Shown here: piece after piece, positions 30,856 to 39,309 of the stretch
Layout of the letters: each line of letters starts with the position of its first letter
Numbering within the stretch: position 1 is the stretch's first letter
Source of the DNA: Limosilactobacillus caecicola
Lineage (GTDB): Bacteria; Bacillota; Bacilli; Lactobacillales; Lactobacillaceae
Direction of reading: 5' to 3'
NCBI RefSeq assembly: GCF_943192935.1
Contig: NZ_CALPCI010000003.1
Location: forward strand, 62,001-126,000
Length of the DNA: 64,000 bases
Program-made: the position numbers and the translations under genes
The notes under the pieces: model-generated
Database searches by the model: none
Told to the model about the DNA's origin: nothing
What the model saw: the letters and a program-made list of their open reading frames with translations, nothing else

Positions 30856-31586
30856 TGGCAAAATATCATTTACATGTTGCACATCTCTATGGTGACCTGA
30901 TGAATACCTATGGTGATATCGGCAATATTATTGCTCTCAAATATTATGGTCGCCAGATGGATACCGAAATCACTGCCGAAGTCGTCAGCATTGATGACGA
31001 TTTTGACCCGACCCGTTTTGACATTGCTGTATTTGGTGGTGGTCAAGATTTTGAACAATCGGTAATTTCCAAAGATATTCCCAAAAAACGGGCTGGAATG
31101 GAACAATTTATTAATGACGGAAAACCATTTCTTGCCATTTGTGGTGGCTTCCAACTTTTGGGTAAATACTATGTCGATGCCAACGGAGACAAAATCCCTG
31201 GCGCCGGCATCCTCAGTCACTACACCGTAACTCAAAGCAATCAGCGTTCCGCCATGCAAAACCAAACTCGCTTTATCGGGGACATTATGATCAAAAATGA
31301 AGAAACCGGTGACCTGTATCACGGTTTTGAAAATCACAATGGGCGCACTTTCTTAGGTGACGATGAAAAGCCTCTCGGCATTGTCCAACAAGGACATGGC
31401 AATAACGGTGAAGATCAAACAGAGGGAGCAATTTACAAGCATACTTATTGTTCCTACTTCCATGGTCCAATTTTAACCCGGAATGGCAAGCTTGCTAAAC
31501 GAATGCTGCTAGAGGCATTACATAATAAATACCCAAATGCCGATCTTGCTCAGCAGAAATCCCTAGAAATCAAGCCAACTTTCTAG
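30855..31586 (+). CDS. gatD: Lipid II isoglutaminyl synthase, glutamine amidotransferase subunit GatD
   Basis: 243 residues, class I (CobB/CobQ-like) amidotransferase. Nucleophile Cys96 is in FLAICGGFQLLGKYY, and the catalytic histidine is likely that of CSYFHGPIL. Supplies ammonia to MurT. ATG overlaps murT stop by one base. Confidence 0.96.
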   Translation: MAKYHLHVAHLYGDLMNTYGDIGNIIALKYYGRQMDTEITAEVVSIDDDFDPTRFDIAVFGGGQDFEQSVISKDIPKKRAGMEQFINDGKPFLAICGGFQLLGKYYVDANGDKIPGAGILSHYTVTQSNQRSAMQNQTRFIGDIMIKNEETGDLYHGFENHNGRTFLGDDEKPLGIVQQGHGNNGEDQTEGAIYKHTYCSYFHGPILTRNGKLAKRMLLEALHNKYPNADLAQQKSLEIKPTF

Positions 31587-31598
31587 GAGGTCAACGCA

Positions 31599-31898
31599 AT
31601 GTCATCGATTTTTGTGACCATTATTACCGTCATTTTTATTGCTGAATCTTTTTGGGAATTTCGCCTCTTCAGTTTTCTAACCAATCAGGCGACCAAAATT
31701 CAAAATACAAGTGAACGCGAAAAGTTAGCCCGGGCGCTAAAACTTGACCGGCGCTGGAACTGGGCATCCTGGATTTTGATTTTTATCATTTTCATTACCC
31801 CATCCGCCACTTACCTGCCACTAGTATCACTCCTCTGCTTACTAGAAACTCTGATGGTAATGCGTTTGGACCGTGTTAAACGGCGTTATTTCAATTAA
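31599..31898 (+). CDS. Small membrane protein of unknown function
   Basis: 99 residues. Two hydrophobic segments (about 3-17 and 55-88, the latter probably a helical hairpin) flank a charged stretch NTSEREKLARALKLDRRW. AGGAGG precedes the ATG. It lies 12 bases after gatD and before the terminator, so it is the third gene of the murT operon. I do not recognise a family; a link to precursor amidation is suggested only by linkage. Confidence 0.7.
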   Translation: MSSIFVTIITVIFIAESFWEFRLFSFLTNQATKIQNTSEREKLARALKLDRRWNWASWILIFIIFITPSATYLPLVSLLCLLETLMVMRLDRVKRRYFN

Positions 31899-31900
31899 TT

Positions 31901-31944
31901 AAAGCAGTGGCCTGTGAGGGATAACCCTCACAGGCCACTGCTTT
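31901..31944 (+). terminator. Terminator of the murT-gatD operon
   Basis: Perfect 20-bp stem (31901-31920 with 31925-31944), a four-base loop and trailing T. Directly abuts the stop of the convergent serine hydrolase gene, so it probably serves both. Confidence 0.93.
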
Positions 31945-32967
31945 TTATTGATCTTTTTCCATTAAATAATTAGCCATAATTCGTCCCCGGTAATTAAGGT
32001 AATCATCATTATCAGCACGGGGGTGAACCCGGTTGGAAAGAACAACCATGCCCTGATCAGTCTGCTGATCAAGAATGATCCAGGTCCCAGTAAATCCCGT
32101 ATGACTAATAATCGGATGTTGGTCAGGTGTGCGGGCATGTAAAAGTTTCCAACCTAAGCCCCGATTATGGTCACCATGAAGTGGAGTTTGGTCATGAAAC
32201 ATCATCTCCACGGTCGACGTGGTCAAAATGTGGTCTAAGTTGGTTTCAAGCAATGCATGACTAAATTTTAATAAATCATCCAGCGTTGAAAACAAGCCAG
32301 CACTTCCACAATGCCGTTGCAAGATGTACCCCTTGGGATCGTGGGCTTGTCCCCGAATCAATCCTCGTTGATTCTGAACTTCGGTTGGAACACAATCCTG
32401 CCAGTGTGGGACGTACGTTGTCCGTGTCATGCCTAACGGACGAAAGACATGGCGCTGACTCAGTACCTGAATGGGTTGACCCCAGATTCGTTCCGCAATC
32501 AATCCTAAATAGATAAAGCCAATATCCGTATACAGAATATTTTTGTTGAGGTTGGAACCAATTTGCTCCATCGTTAATAAACTGGTCAATAATTGGTCTG
32601 CAGGTAGTTCGTTCCGGTGAGGAATATAACCTTCAATCGCCGCTGTGTGGGTAATCAAATTCCGAATCCGCACTTCTGAATTCTGAACTTCTGGCAAATA
32701 TTGGCAGACCGAATCATCCAAATGGAGTGCCCCAGCTTGAAGCAAAATAGCAATCACCGGCACTGTGCCAATCACCTTCGTCAATGATGCTAAATCATAT
32801 TGCATTCCGTCACGGAGCGGGATTTTTTGAGGAACTACCTCGGCCATCCCTACAACCCGCTTAATCATGTGGGAACCATCAAAAATTGCATAGCTGACGC
32901 CAGGAACAATCTGCTCAGTAACCATTTGATTGAGTAATCGGATCGTTTGTCGGTACTTATCCTGCAT
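31945..32967 (-). CDS. Beta-lactamase-fold serine hydrolase
   Basis: 340 residues without a signal peptide. Ser61-x-x-Lys64 in DLASLTKVIG is the class C/esterase nucleophile motif. YTD stands where class C enzymes have YxN, and HTGFTGT stands for KTG. Such proteins are usually D-amino-acid peptidases, esterases or PBP4-like regulators rather than true beta-lactamases. ATG with AAGGAAG upstream. Shares the strand and a 15-base gap with the ABC exporter genes. Confidence 0.85.
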   Translation of the reverse strand: MQDKYRQTIRLLNQMVTEQIVPGVSYAIFDGSHMIKRVVGMAEVVPQKIPLRDGMQYDLASLTKVIGTVPVIAILLQAGALHLDDSVCQYLPEVQNSEVRIRNLITHTAAIEGYIPHRNELPADQLLTSLLTMEQIGSNLNKNILYTDIGFIYLGLIAERIWGQPIQVLSQRHVFRPLGMTRTTYVPHWQDCVPTEVQNQRGLIRGQAHDPKGYILQRHCGSAGLFSTLDDLLKFSHALLETNLDHILTTSTVEMMFHDQTPLHGDHNRGLGWKLLHARTPDQHPIISHTGFTGTWIILDQQTDQGMVVLSNRVHPRADNDDYLNYRGRIMANYLMEKDQ

Positions 32968-32982
32968 TTTCCGCTCGCTTCC

Positions 32983-34830
32983 TTATGATTCTGCTAACTG
33001 ATTGCCAGCAAATTGACTGTTGTACAAGTCGGCGTAGAAGCCATTCTTGGCCATCAATGAGTCATGATTTCCCGTCTCAATAATGTGACCATGATTCATC
33101 ACAATAATCTGGTCAGCATCCCGAATGGTTGAAAGCCGGTGGGCGACAACAAAGCTAGTCCGACCCTTTTGAATATCATTCATCGCATTCTGAATTAACG
33201 CTTCCGTTCGCGTATCCACGGAACTCGTTGCTTCATCCAAGATCAAAACATCTGGATTAGCAAGGAAAGCCCGCGCGATCGTCAGTAATTGCCGTTGCCC
33301 TTGAGAAATGTTCGAAGCCGTTTCATCCAAGACGGTGTTGTAACCATCGGGCAGCTCCCGAATGAAATTATCGGCATAGGCAAGTTTAGCAGCCTGATAA
33401 ACTTCTTCATCGGTAGCGTCCATTCGACCATACTTAATGTTGTCAAAAATGGTTCCTGTAAAAAGCCACGTGTCTTGAAGAACCATTCCGACATGATGCC
33501 GTAGTTGCTCACGTGTCATGGAACGCGTATCGTGACCATCATAGTAAATGTGGCCACCATCAACATCATAAAATCGTTCAAGCAAGTTAATAATTGTGGT
33601 CTTCCCAGCACCAGTTGGACCAACGATGGCGACCATTTTATTCCGCGGGGCCTTTAAGTTGAAGTCCTCAATTAATGATTCGTTTTGATTGTAAGCAAAT
33701 TGAACATGGTCAAATTCAATCGCTGGTTGCTCGCCTGAACGAGCTGGCGTGGTGGCTAATTCCGTATCCATATTAGGTTCATCCAGAACCTCAAAAATCC
33801 GTTCTGCCGACGCAATGGTTTGCTGGATCGTACTTGAAAGGTTGGCAATTTGAGTAATTGGTTGTGAGAATTGGTTAGAATACTGAAGGAAGGCTTGGAC
33901 ATTCCCTAAGGTGATTTGTCCGTGAGCCACCTGAATAGCTCCCACAACGGCGACTAGTAAGTAACCAACATTTCGGACAAAGTTCATACATGGGAAAATA
34001 AGGATTGAGAAGAATTGCGCTTTCCAGGCCGCTTGGTAGTAATTTTGGTTTTTCTTGGCAAATTCTTGTTCCTCGTCTTCTTCGTGGTTAAACACCCGGA
34101 CAATGGTATGACCAGCATAGGTTTCTTCGACCTGATCATTAATTTGGCCGAGGGCAGCTTGTTGACGCGCAAATAATTTTTGGGCGGTTGGCGCCACAAA
34201 GCCAACAATCAGCAGGCTGAGCGGAATAATAATCAAGGCCACTAAAGTTAACTTCCAACTAATTGAAATCATCAAGGCCAGCACACCAACAAACGTGATT
34301 GTACTGGTAATAATCTGAATCATCCCTTGTTGCAACGTCCCAGCGATGTTATCCATATCATTAACCATCCGGCTCATAATGTCACCGTTGGAATGGGTAT
34401 CGTAGTACTTAATCGGTACCAGCTTCATTTTTTCCTTCAAGTCCTGCCGCAGATTATAAACCACTTTTTGTGAAATCCGGGTCATCATCACTTGTTGGAC
34501 AAAACTAAATAAGCCAGAGAAGACGTACAGCAAAATAACGACAATCGCAATGTGAAGAATCTTTTGGTAATCAATCGGTAGTGAGTGCAGGTGGACTCCC
34601 GCCTTCATCTCCCGATACCCCTTTAAAATTCCATCATAAATGGTTGTTGTCGCTTCACCAAGAATCTTTGGTGCCAAAATGGAGAGAATGACTGAACAAA
34701 TGGCCATGACAATGGAAATGATCACTCCCCATTTCCAAGGTCCAAGGTATGAAATCAGTCGTTTGGTTGTTGGCCAAAAGTGGGTCGCTTTGTCCGGCTT
34801 GCCCCGCCGTGGTCCACGTCCATTATGCAT
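32983..34830 (-). CDS. ABC exporter subunit with canonical Walker B glutamate (LmrD-like)
   Basis: 615 residues: six-helix membrane domain (about 35-330) and an ATPase domain. Walker A GPTGAGKTT, Walker B VLILDEATSS with catalytic Glu, but the ABC signature reads ISQGQ instead of LSGGQ. Overlaps the preceding exporter gene by eight bases. Together they form a heterodimer with one degenerate ATP site, as in LmrCD, BmrCD and TM287/288. Multidrug export is the likely role. Confidence 0.92.
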   Translation of the reverse strand: MHNGRGPRRGKPDKATHFWPTTKRLISYLGPWKWGVIISIVMAICSVILSILAPKILGEATTTIYDGILKGYREMKAGVHLHSLPIDYQKILHIAIVVILLYVFSGLFSFVQQVMMTRISQKVVYNLRQDLKEKMKLVPIKYYDTHSNGDIMSRMVNDMDNIAGTLQQGMIQIITSTITFVGVLALMISISWKLTLVALIIIPLSLLIVGFVAPTAQKLFARQQAALGQINDQVEETYAGHTIVRVFNHEEDEEQEFAKKNQNYYQAAWKAQFFSILIFPCMNFVRNVGYLLVAVVGAIQVAHGQITLGNVQAFLQYSNQFSQPITQIANLSSTIQQTIASAERIFEVLDEPNMDTELATTPARSGEQPAIEFDHVQFAYNQNESLIEDFNLKAPRNKMVAIVGPTGAGKTTIINLLERFYDVDGGHIYYDGHDTRSMTREQLRHHVGMVLQDTWLFTGTIFDNIKYGRMDATDEEVYQAAKLAYADNFIRELPDGYNTVLDETASNISQGQRQLLTIARAFLANPDVLILDEATSSVDTRTEALIQNAMNDIQKGRTSFVVAHRLSTIRDADQIIVMNHGHIIETGNHDSLMAKNGFYADLYNSQFAGNQLAES

Positions 34831-36559
34831 GGTGATGCGCCTCCTTTTGAATTTGTGAGTTCAGAATTTGTTGGTAAGTCTTGTTTTCTGCCACTAGTTG
34901 TTGGTGATTACCTTGGCCAACGACCTTACCATCATCAAGGACAAGAATAAGGTCGGCATCAGCAACCGTCGAAATCCGTTGCGCAACGATCACCGTCACC
35001 GCTTTCTGCAATTCCGGATCTTGGTTCAATGCCATCCGTAATTTAGCATCAGTCTTAAAATCTAGTGCAGAGAACGAATCATCAAAAATGTAAACGGAGG
35101 CTGGTTTAATGATCGTCCGAGCAATCGCTAACCGTTGCCGTTGGCCGCCTGAGAAGTTACTACCATTTTGTTCTACAATGGCGTCTAACCCACCGGCTTC
35201 CTTGACAAAATCACTCGCCTGAGCGATGTCTAAAGCATGCCAAATTTGTTCATCAGTAGCATTTTCCAAGCCAAATTGCATGTTCGAACGAATCGTTCCA
35301 GAAAACAGAACCGCTTTCTGTTGTGTGATCGAAATCAGCTTATGCAAATCATGCTGTGATAACTGGTCAATCGGGTAACCATTCACTTTAATCTGGCCAC
35401 TTTCAATATCAAATAACCGTGGAATTAAGTTCACTAAGGAAGACTTCCCGGAACCGGTTCCTCCAATGATGGCCAAGGTTTGGCCGGCATGAATCTTAAA
35501 GTCCAGATCCTTTAGCGCAAGATTTTCCGCACCGGTGTAACGGAAGTCGACGTGATCAAAGTCTAGTGAAGCCGGCGTTGATGGATCCACTGTCGTTGCC
35601 TTTTCCGGATCACTAATGATGTACGGCTGATCAAGGACCGCATTCACCCGTTTAGCAGAGGCCGATGCACGTGGGACAAAGACAAAGATCATGGATAGCA
35701 TCATGAAACTCATCAAAATTTGGGTTGAATAAGTCATGAAAGCAATCAGATTTCCGACTTGCATACTCATTTGACCAATTAACTTAGCACCAAGCCAAAT
35801 AATTCCGATATTTGTTAAGCTTAATACCAAAGTCATGATTGGAAACAGAAATGATACTAACGTAAACGCCTTAATCCCCGTATTGGTGTAGTCTTCGTTA
35901 GCTTTTTTAAACTTATTTTGTTCTGTTTCGTCCTGGTTAAATGCCCGAATAACACGGACACCAGTTAAGCCTTCTCGGAAAACCAGGTTAATCCGGTCAG
36001 TCTTTTGCTGGATACTCTTAAAGAGTGGAATGGCAAAATACATAATGGCAATGATGGCAATCGCCAAGACTGGCAAGGAAATCACGAACACCTTCGTCAA
36101 GCGTGGCTCACGATAGTATGCCAACACGATAGCAGCAACTAGCATAATTGGTGACTGAAGCATCATCCGCAAGATCTGCACCATTACATTTTGAATCTGC
36201 ACAATATCGTTGGTGGATCGGGTAATGAGCGATGAATCACCAGACTTGCTCATTTCCTGACTCGAAAAATGCAGGATTTTTTTATAAATTTGGTCCCGGA
36301 GCTTCCGGCCAACTTTCATTGCTTGGGTTGAAGCGAAGTAGACGTTTACCGCTGCAGCAAGCAAACCAACGGCTGCCACAATTAGCATTTTGCCACCTTC
36401 AACCCAAATATAGGCAATATCTTGTTTTAAAACCCCTTTGTCAATCAAATCAGAAGTGATGGTTGGCAAATAGAGGTCGGCCGCCACCTGAAAGCAGAGA
36501 AAAATCACTGCCAGCAAGGTTGGTAACCATTCGAGATTTCGTTTTGCAATCTTGATCAT
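34823..36559 (-). CDS. ABC exporter subunit with non-canonical Walker B aspartate (LmrC-like)
   Basis: 578 residues: membrane domain followed by an ATPase domain. Walker A GGTGSGKSS and a normal FSGGQ signature, but Walker B reads YIFDDSFSALD, with Asp in place of the catalytic Glu. This complements the partner, whose signature is altered, so the degenerate site is formed by this Walker B and the partner's ISQGQ. Follows marR by 13 bases; typical marR-lmrC-lmrD-like order. Confidence 0.92.
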   Translation of the reverse strand: MIKIAKRNLEWLPTLLAVIFLCFQVAADLYLPTITSDLIDKGVLKQDIAYIWVEGGKMLIVAAVGLLAAAVNVYFASTQAMKVGRKLRDQIYKKILHFSSQEMSKSGDSSLITRSTNDIVQIQNVMVQILRMMLQSPIMLVAAIVLAYYREPRLTKVFVISLPVLAIAIIAIMYFAIPLFKSIQQKTDRINLVFREGLTGVRVIRAFNQDETEQNKFKKANEDYTNTGIKAFTLVSFLFPIMTLVLSLTNIGIIWLGAKLIGQMSMQVGNLIAFMTYSTQILMSFMMLSMIFVFVPRASASAKRVNAVLDQPYIISDPEKATTVDPSTPASLDFDHVDFRYTGAENLALKDLDFKIHAGQTLAIIGGTGSGKSSLVNLIPRLFDIESGQIKVNGYPIDQLSQHDLHKLISITQQKAVLFSGTIRSNMQFGLENATDEQIWHALDIAQASDFVKEAGGLDAIVEQNGSNFSGGQRQRLAIARTIIKPASVYIFDDSFSALDFKTDAKLRMALNQDPELQKAVTVIVAQRISTVADADLILVLDDGKVVGQGNHQQLVAENKTYQQILNSQIQKEAHHHA

Positions 36560-36571
36560 TTCATCTTCACC

Positions 36572-37009
36572 TTACTTTTGATAGTGTTCTTGAAGACCAG
36601 CTGTCATTAACTTTCCAATCCGGATTAATGCCTGACAATCCTCAATCGTTAATTTATCCAATAATGCATCCATAAATTCTTGGCGTTCCGCGTCTAATTC
36701 TTGGTTCTTAAGTCGCCCCTGTTCAGTTAATGTTACAATCACCTGTCGCCGATCCTGCTCATCACGGTGACGGGTGATCAGACCATTCTTTTCCAAGCGC
36801 GTCAGGACTTGAGACAAGGAGCCAGGGCGCACATGCACTTGCTTCGCCAATTCATTTTGAAAATAATGATTATCATGGCGACCAAGTACGGCAATAATTT
36901 GTCCGCCACCCTGAAAATGACCAATTTGGTTGCGATTGCGCAATGCGACTTCATGGATCATCCTGGTGGTTTTCATTAATTCACGGAAAAGTTGTTGTTT
37001 TTTTCCCAT
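36572..37009 (-). CDS. MarR family transcriptional regulator
   Basis: 145-residue winged-helix protein. The recognition region [33 protein letters not shown] is typical of MarR. First gene of the exporter operon, so probably an autorepressor that is relieved by the exporter's substrates. A palindrome lies between its promoter and start codon. Confidence 0.92.
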   Translation of the reverse strand: MGKKQQLFRELMKTTRMIHEVALRNRNQIGHFQGGGQIIAVLGRHDNHYFQNELAKQVHVRPGSLSQVLTRLEKNGLITRHRDEQDRRQVIVTLTEQGRLKNQELDAERQEFMDALLDKLTIEDCQALIRIGKLMTAGLQEHYQK

Positions 37010-37031
37010 TTAATCTCACCAACTTTCTACT

Positions 37032-37092
37032 GGTACCTAACCATTAGGTACCTAACGGTTTTCTATCATACTCTCTTCCCTTCCAATTTCAA
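37032..37092 (-). promoter_or_regulatory. marR promoter with candidate MarR operator
   Basis: Minus strand: TTGAAA (37087-37092), 16-base spacer, TATGAT (37065-37070). Downstream of the -10 box is the inverted repeat GGTACCTAA / TTAGGTACC (37032-37040, 37044-37052), with a third half-site copy GGTACCTAA at 37047-37055. Binding there would block the start of transcription. A plus-strand promoter for the DUF441 gene (weak TTCAAG 37088-37093, TATAAT 37111-37116) shares the -35 region. Confidence 0.65.
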
Positions 37093-37138
37093 GAAAAAAA
37101 TGGGATATAGTATAATCTTTTTGTCAGGAGGATCATCT

Positions 37139-37594
37139 ATGGAAACTTGGTTATTTTTAGCATTAGTTTTGATCATTGCTATCCTTGGTAAAAATACGTC
37201 TTTAATTGTGGCCACCATCGTTGTGCTGCTTTTAAAGGCACTGCCGTTTACTAATAAATGGTTGCCAATTATCCAAAACAAAGGAATTAATTGGGGAGTC
37301 ACCATTATTTCAATTGCAATTTTAGTACCGATCGCGACCGGTGAAATTACTTTTCATGATTTAATTCACGTTTTTAAAACTCCCGCTGGGTGGATTGCGA
37401 TTGCGATGGGAATCGCGGTTGCGATTTTGTCCAGATTCGGTGTTAATCAGCTGTCCGCTTCGCCACAAGTTACCGTCGCCTTAGTCTTCGGCACCATCAT
37501 GGGTGTGGTGCTCTTCAAAGGAATTGCAGCCGGACCGGTGATTGCTAGCGGTTTAACCTACTGTCTCGTAACAATGCTGAATTTACATTTTTAA
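37139..37594 (+). CDS. DUF441 family membrane protein
   Basis: 151 residues with four or five hydrophobic helices ([30 protein letters not shown] loop; [20 protein letters not shown]), matching the DUF441/YtwI family of unknown function. ATG 37139 has CAGGAGG upstream; the longer open frame from 36992 crosses the marR promoter and is not used. Confidence 0.88.
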   Translation: METWLFLALVLIIAILGKNTSLIVATIVVLLLKALPFTNKWLPIIQNKGINWGVTIISIAILVPIATGEITFHDLIHVFKTPAGWIAIAMGIAVAILSRFGVNQLSASPQVTVALVFGTIMGVVLFKGIAAGPVIASGLTYCLVTMLNLHF

Positions 37595-37596
37595 CG

Positions 37597-37628
37597 AAAA
37601 AAGCTCCCCGCACTGCGGAGAGCTTTTT
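37597..37628 (+). terminator. Terminator of the DUF441 gene
   Basis: AAAAAGCTC...GAGCTTTTT stem with a GC-rich inner part (CCGC/GCGG) and a T-run. Confidence 0.85.
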
Positions 37629-37644
37629 GGGTTTTAAATAATAA

Positions 37645-38220
37645 TTAGTTGAATTGACCAGTAACTGGATCCATCTTCTGAACAGAATTGTTGTTAGTGT
37701 TGTAGTTGTAGAAACCAGTTAAGTTAGAAACATTTTGGTCTTGGTCCGAACCAGTGTTACGAACTTCAATCCGGTATTGGCCATTGCCTTGGTTTTGAAC
37801 AATGTATTGATTTCCCTCGGCCTGTTGAACACCACTAGTAGCTAAGAAATTGTTCAAAACATCGTTGTCACTAACTTGTTGGCTTGCTTTCGTCGAGCTA
37901 GCAGACTTTGTAGCCGCGTAGCTGGAGCGAACTTGTGAACGAACAGCGGCTTGACTAATAGCTTGGCTACTAGAACTCTTAACACCAGTGGCTGAGTTTT
38001 GCACGCTCGCAACTTTAGCAGATGAACTTTGACTAGCAGCCGTTGTGGAAGTGTCACTGGCTTTGTTACTCTTATGATTCTTCTTAACGACCTTTGCAGA
38101 TGAAGCTTTATTGCTTCTTGAAGACGATGTTGTTGCACTGCTAGAAGCACAACCTCCTAAGAGAAATGCCGACATCAACAAAACGGTGCCCGTCAATAAT
38201 TTACCTTGTACGTTCTTCAT
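37645..38220 (-). CDS. Putative lipoprotein with Ser/Thr-rich stalk
   Basis: 191 residues. Signal peptide with lipobox LLGGC (Cys24), then about 85 residues of Ser/Ala/Thr/Lys low complexity acting as a wall-spanning stalk, then a small C-terminal domain from about 115 (NNFLATSGVQQAEGNQYIVQ...) that resembles DUF4767-like or similar surface domains; I am not certain of the family. ATG preceded by GGGGG. Monocistronic. Confidence 0.75.
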   Translation of the reverse strand: MKNVQGKLLTGTVLLMSAFLLGGCASSSATTSSSRSNKASSAKVVKKNHKSNKASDTSTTAASQSSSAKVASVQNSATGVKSSSSQAISQAAVRSQVRSSYAATKSASSTKASQQVSDNDVLNNFLATSGVQQAEGNQYIVQNQGNGQYRIEVRNTGSDQDQNVSNLTGFYNYNTNNNSVQKMDPVTGQFN

Positions 38221-38280
38221 AATTGTAACCCCCTTAACCAGTATTTTTAAAAAGTTATTCTTAATTGATTACAATTATAT

Positions 38281-38297
38281 TGTAACGCATATGTAAT
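38281..38297 (+). promoter_or_regulatory. WalR-like direct repeat upstream of the lipoprotein gene
   Basis: TGTAAC-N5-TGTAAT matches the WalR box TGTWAH-N5-TGTWAH. It lies upstream of the lipoprotein TATAAT and reads opposite to the gene. Match by eye to a short motif, so weak evidence. Confidence 0.3.
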
Positions 38298-38393
38298 GTT
38301 TTTGAAACAATTTTAAATCATTTGTAAAAACATTTTGAGATGAATATCGCAATTTCTGAGTGCTAAGCTGCAATCTCTCGATCAACGGTATAG

Positions 38394-38425
38394 AAAAAAG
38401 CCGTTAACTTTGGTTAACGGCTTTT
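38394..38425 (-). terminator. Terminator of tRNA-Gln
   Basis: AAAAGCCGTTAAC pairs with GTTAACGGCTTTT; the T-run follows on the minus strand. Confidence 0.88.
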
Positions 38426-38430
38426 GAAGT

Positions 38431-38502
38431 TGGGTATACTGGTCTCGAACCAGTAGATTACGGATTCAGAGTCCGCTGCCTTACCAGTTTGGCGAATACC
38501 CA
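38431..38502 (-). tRNA. tRNA-Gln (anticodon CUG)
   Basis: 72-base cloverleaf: acceptor TGGGTAT pairs with the 3' end ATACCCA; anticodon stem GGA..TCC with loop CTCTGAA, anticodon CTG; T-arm CTGGTTCGAGACCAG. CCA is not beyond the encoded ...ACCCA. It reads CAG codons directly. Confidence 0.93.
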
Positions 38503-38519
38503 AAAATAACAACACAGAT

Positions 38520-38548
38520 ATTATACAAAATTTCTGAATCAGACGCAA
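38520..38548 (-). promoter_or_regulatory. Promoter of tRNA-Gln
   Basis: TTGCGT (38543-38548), 17 bases, TATAAT (38520-38525) on the minus strand. Confidence 0.75.
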
Positions 38549-38622
38549 GAATTTTTATAATCAGTTCTCCCTTTTCAACAAAATTTGTTAGAATTAAAGA
38601 GTTAATGCGAAAGGAGAAAAAT

Positions 38623-38952
38623 ATGGCTAGTAATTCTGATGCGCTTTATTACGTTTTATCCAAAATTTACCACCATCCCGATTTAGTCATCGCGACAGTT
38701 CCTCAATATTCGAACGCGGTGACCATCACGATTTCTGACCGTTTAAAAGTCTCCGACCAGTCCTATTATTTTCCAGACCACAAATTAATGGTCAACCGAC
38801 TGTCACCTGACTTCGTTGCAAAAAACGGTGATTTACTTGATTACTACTTTGATATGACCACTCAGGATAATCCAGGATATCACGATGTCTGGATGACGAC
38901 TGGCCACGTTGAGGCTCAACATGCCTATTTAATTGAGCTCTCCTTTGAGTAA
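38623..38952 (+). CDS. Hypothetical cytoplasmic protein
   Basis: 109 residues, no signal or membrane segment. Aromatic-rich (SYYFPDHKLMVNRLS, LLDYYFDMTTQDNPGYHDVW) with predicted beta strands. ATG 38623 has AAAGGAG 7 bases upstream. It lies alone between the two tRNA genes. I do not recognise the family. Confidence 0.65.
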   Translation: MASNSDALYYVLSKIYHHPDLVIATVPQYSNAVTITISDRLKVSDQSYYFPDHKLMVNRLSPDFVAKNGDLLDYYFDMTTQDNPGYHDVWMTTGHVEAQHAYLIELSFE

Positions 38953-38955
38953 GCA

Positions 38956-38985
38956 TTGACATACTATCAGATGGTTTAGTATACT
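38956..38985 (+). promoter_or_regulatory. Promoter of tRNA-Glu
   Basis: TTGACA (38956-38961), 18-base spacer, TATACT (38980-38985), 17 bases before the tRNA. Confidence 0.8.
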
Positions 38986-39002
38986 TACTTAGTAAGTATT
39001 TT

Positions 39003-39075
39003 TGCCCGCTGGTCAAATTGGTTAAGACGTCGCCCTCTCAAGGCGGAGTTACGGGTTCGATCCCCGTGCGGGTGA
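39003..39075 (+). tRNA. tRNA-Glu (anticodon CUC)
   Basis: Cloverleaf with D-arm GTCAAATTGGTTAAGAC, anticodon stem CGCC/GGCG and loop CTCTCAA (anticodon CTC), T-arm ACGGGTTCGATCCCCGT. The acceptor helix TGCCCGC/GCGGGTG closes with two wobble pairs at the top. CCA is not encoded. It reads GAG codons. Ends may shift by one base. Confidence 0.85.
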
Positions 39076-39102
39076 TTTTTTATACTCTCAAACATGTTTG
39101 TG

Positions 39103-39137
39103 AATGTCTTAAACCGCATGGTTAAGGCATTTTTATT
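39103..39137 (+). terminator. Terminator downstream of tRNA-Glu
   Basis: AATGTCTTAAACC pairs with GGTTAAGGCATT with one G-T pair, one bulged base and a trailing T-run. Confidence 0.75.
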
Positions 39138-39210
39138 TTTGCAACGGTTCAATATTCTCTTACCAACCATCCACCTCTTCTTATCAGTTCCCAAATAGCA
39201 AAGTGAGGTT

Positions 39211-39309
39211 ATGCAAGAATTAGGTATCTTTGGCCCTGAAAAGCTTGATAATCCGGTTAGCTTTTATACTAAATTCACTGAGCAATTAACCTCCCCGTTA
39301 ACTAAGTAA
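39211..39309 (+). pseudogene. Short orphan reading frame, possible gene remnant
   Basis: 32 codons from ATG (MQELGIFGPEKLDNPVSF...) with a passable GTGAGG site, followed by a stop and no continuing frame. It lies in the 270 bases between the tRNA-Glu terminator and the aldo/keto reductase. It may be the truncated 5' end of a lost gene or a small peptide gene; neither can be shown. Confidence 0.3.

Noticed and set aside
29586-31337. Long minus-strand frames opposite murT and gatD
   Set aside because: Shadows of conserved plus-strand genes; composition and lack of ribosome sites argue against coding.
31945-32967. True beta-lactamase
   Set aside because: No signal peptide, and YxN and KTG motifs are altered; a penicillin-hydrolysing role is not supported.
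36992-37138. 49-codon N-terminal extension of the DUF441 protein
   Set aside because: It crosses the divergent promoter region; the ATG at 37139 has CAGGAGG and gives the family's normal length.
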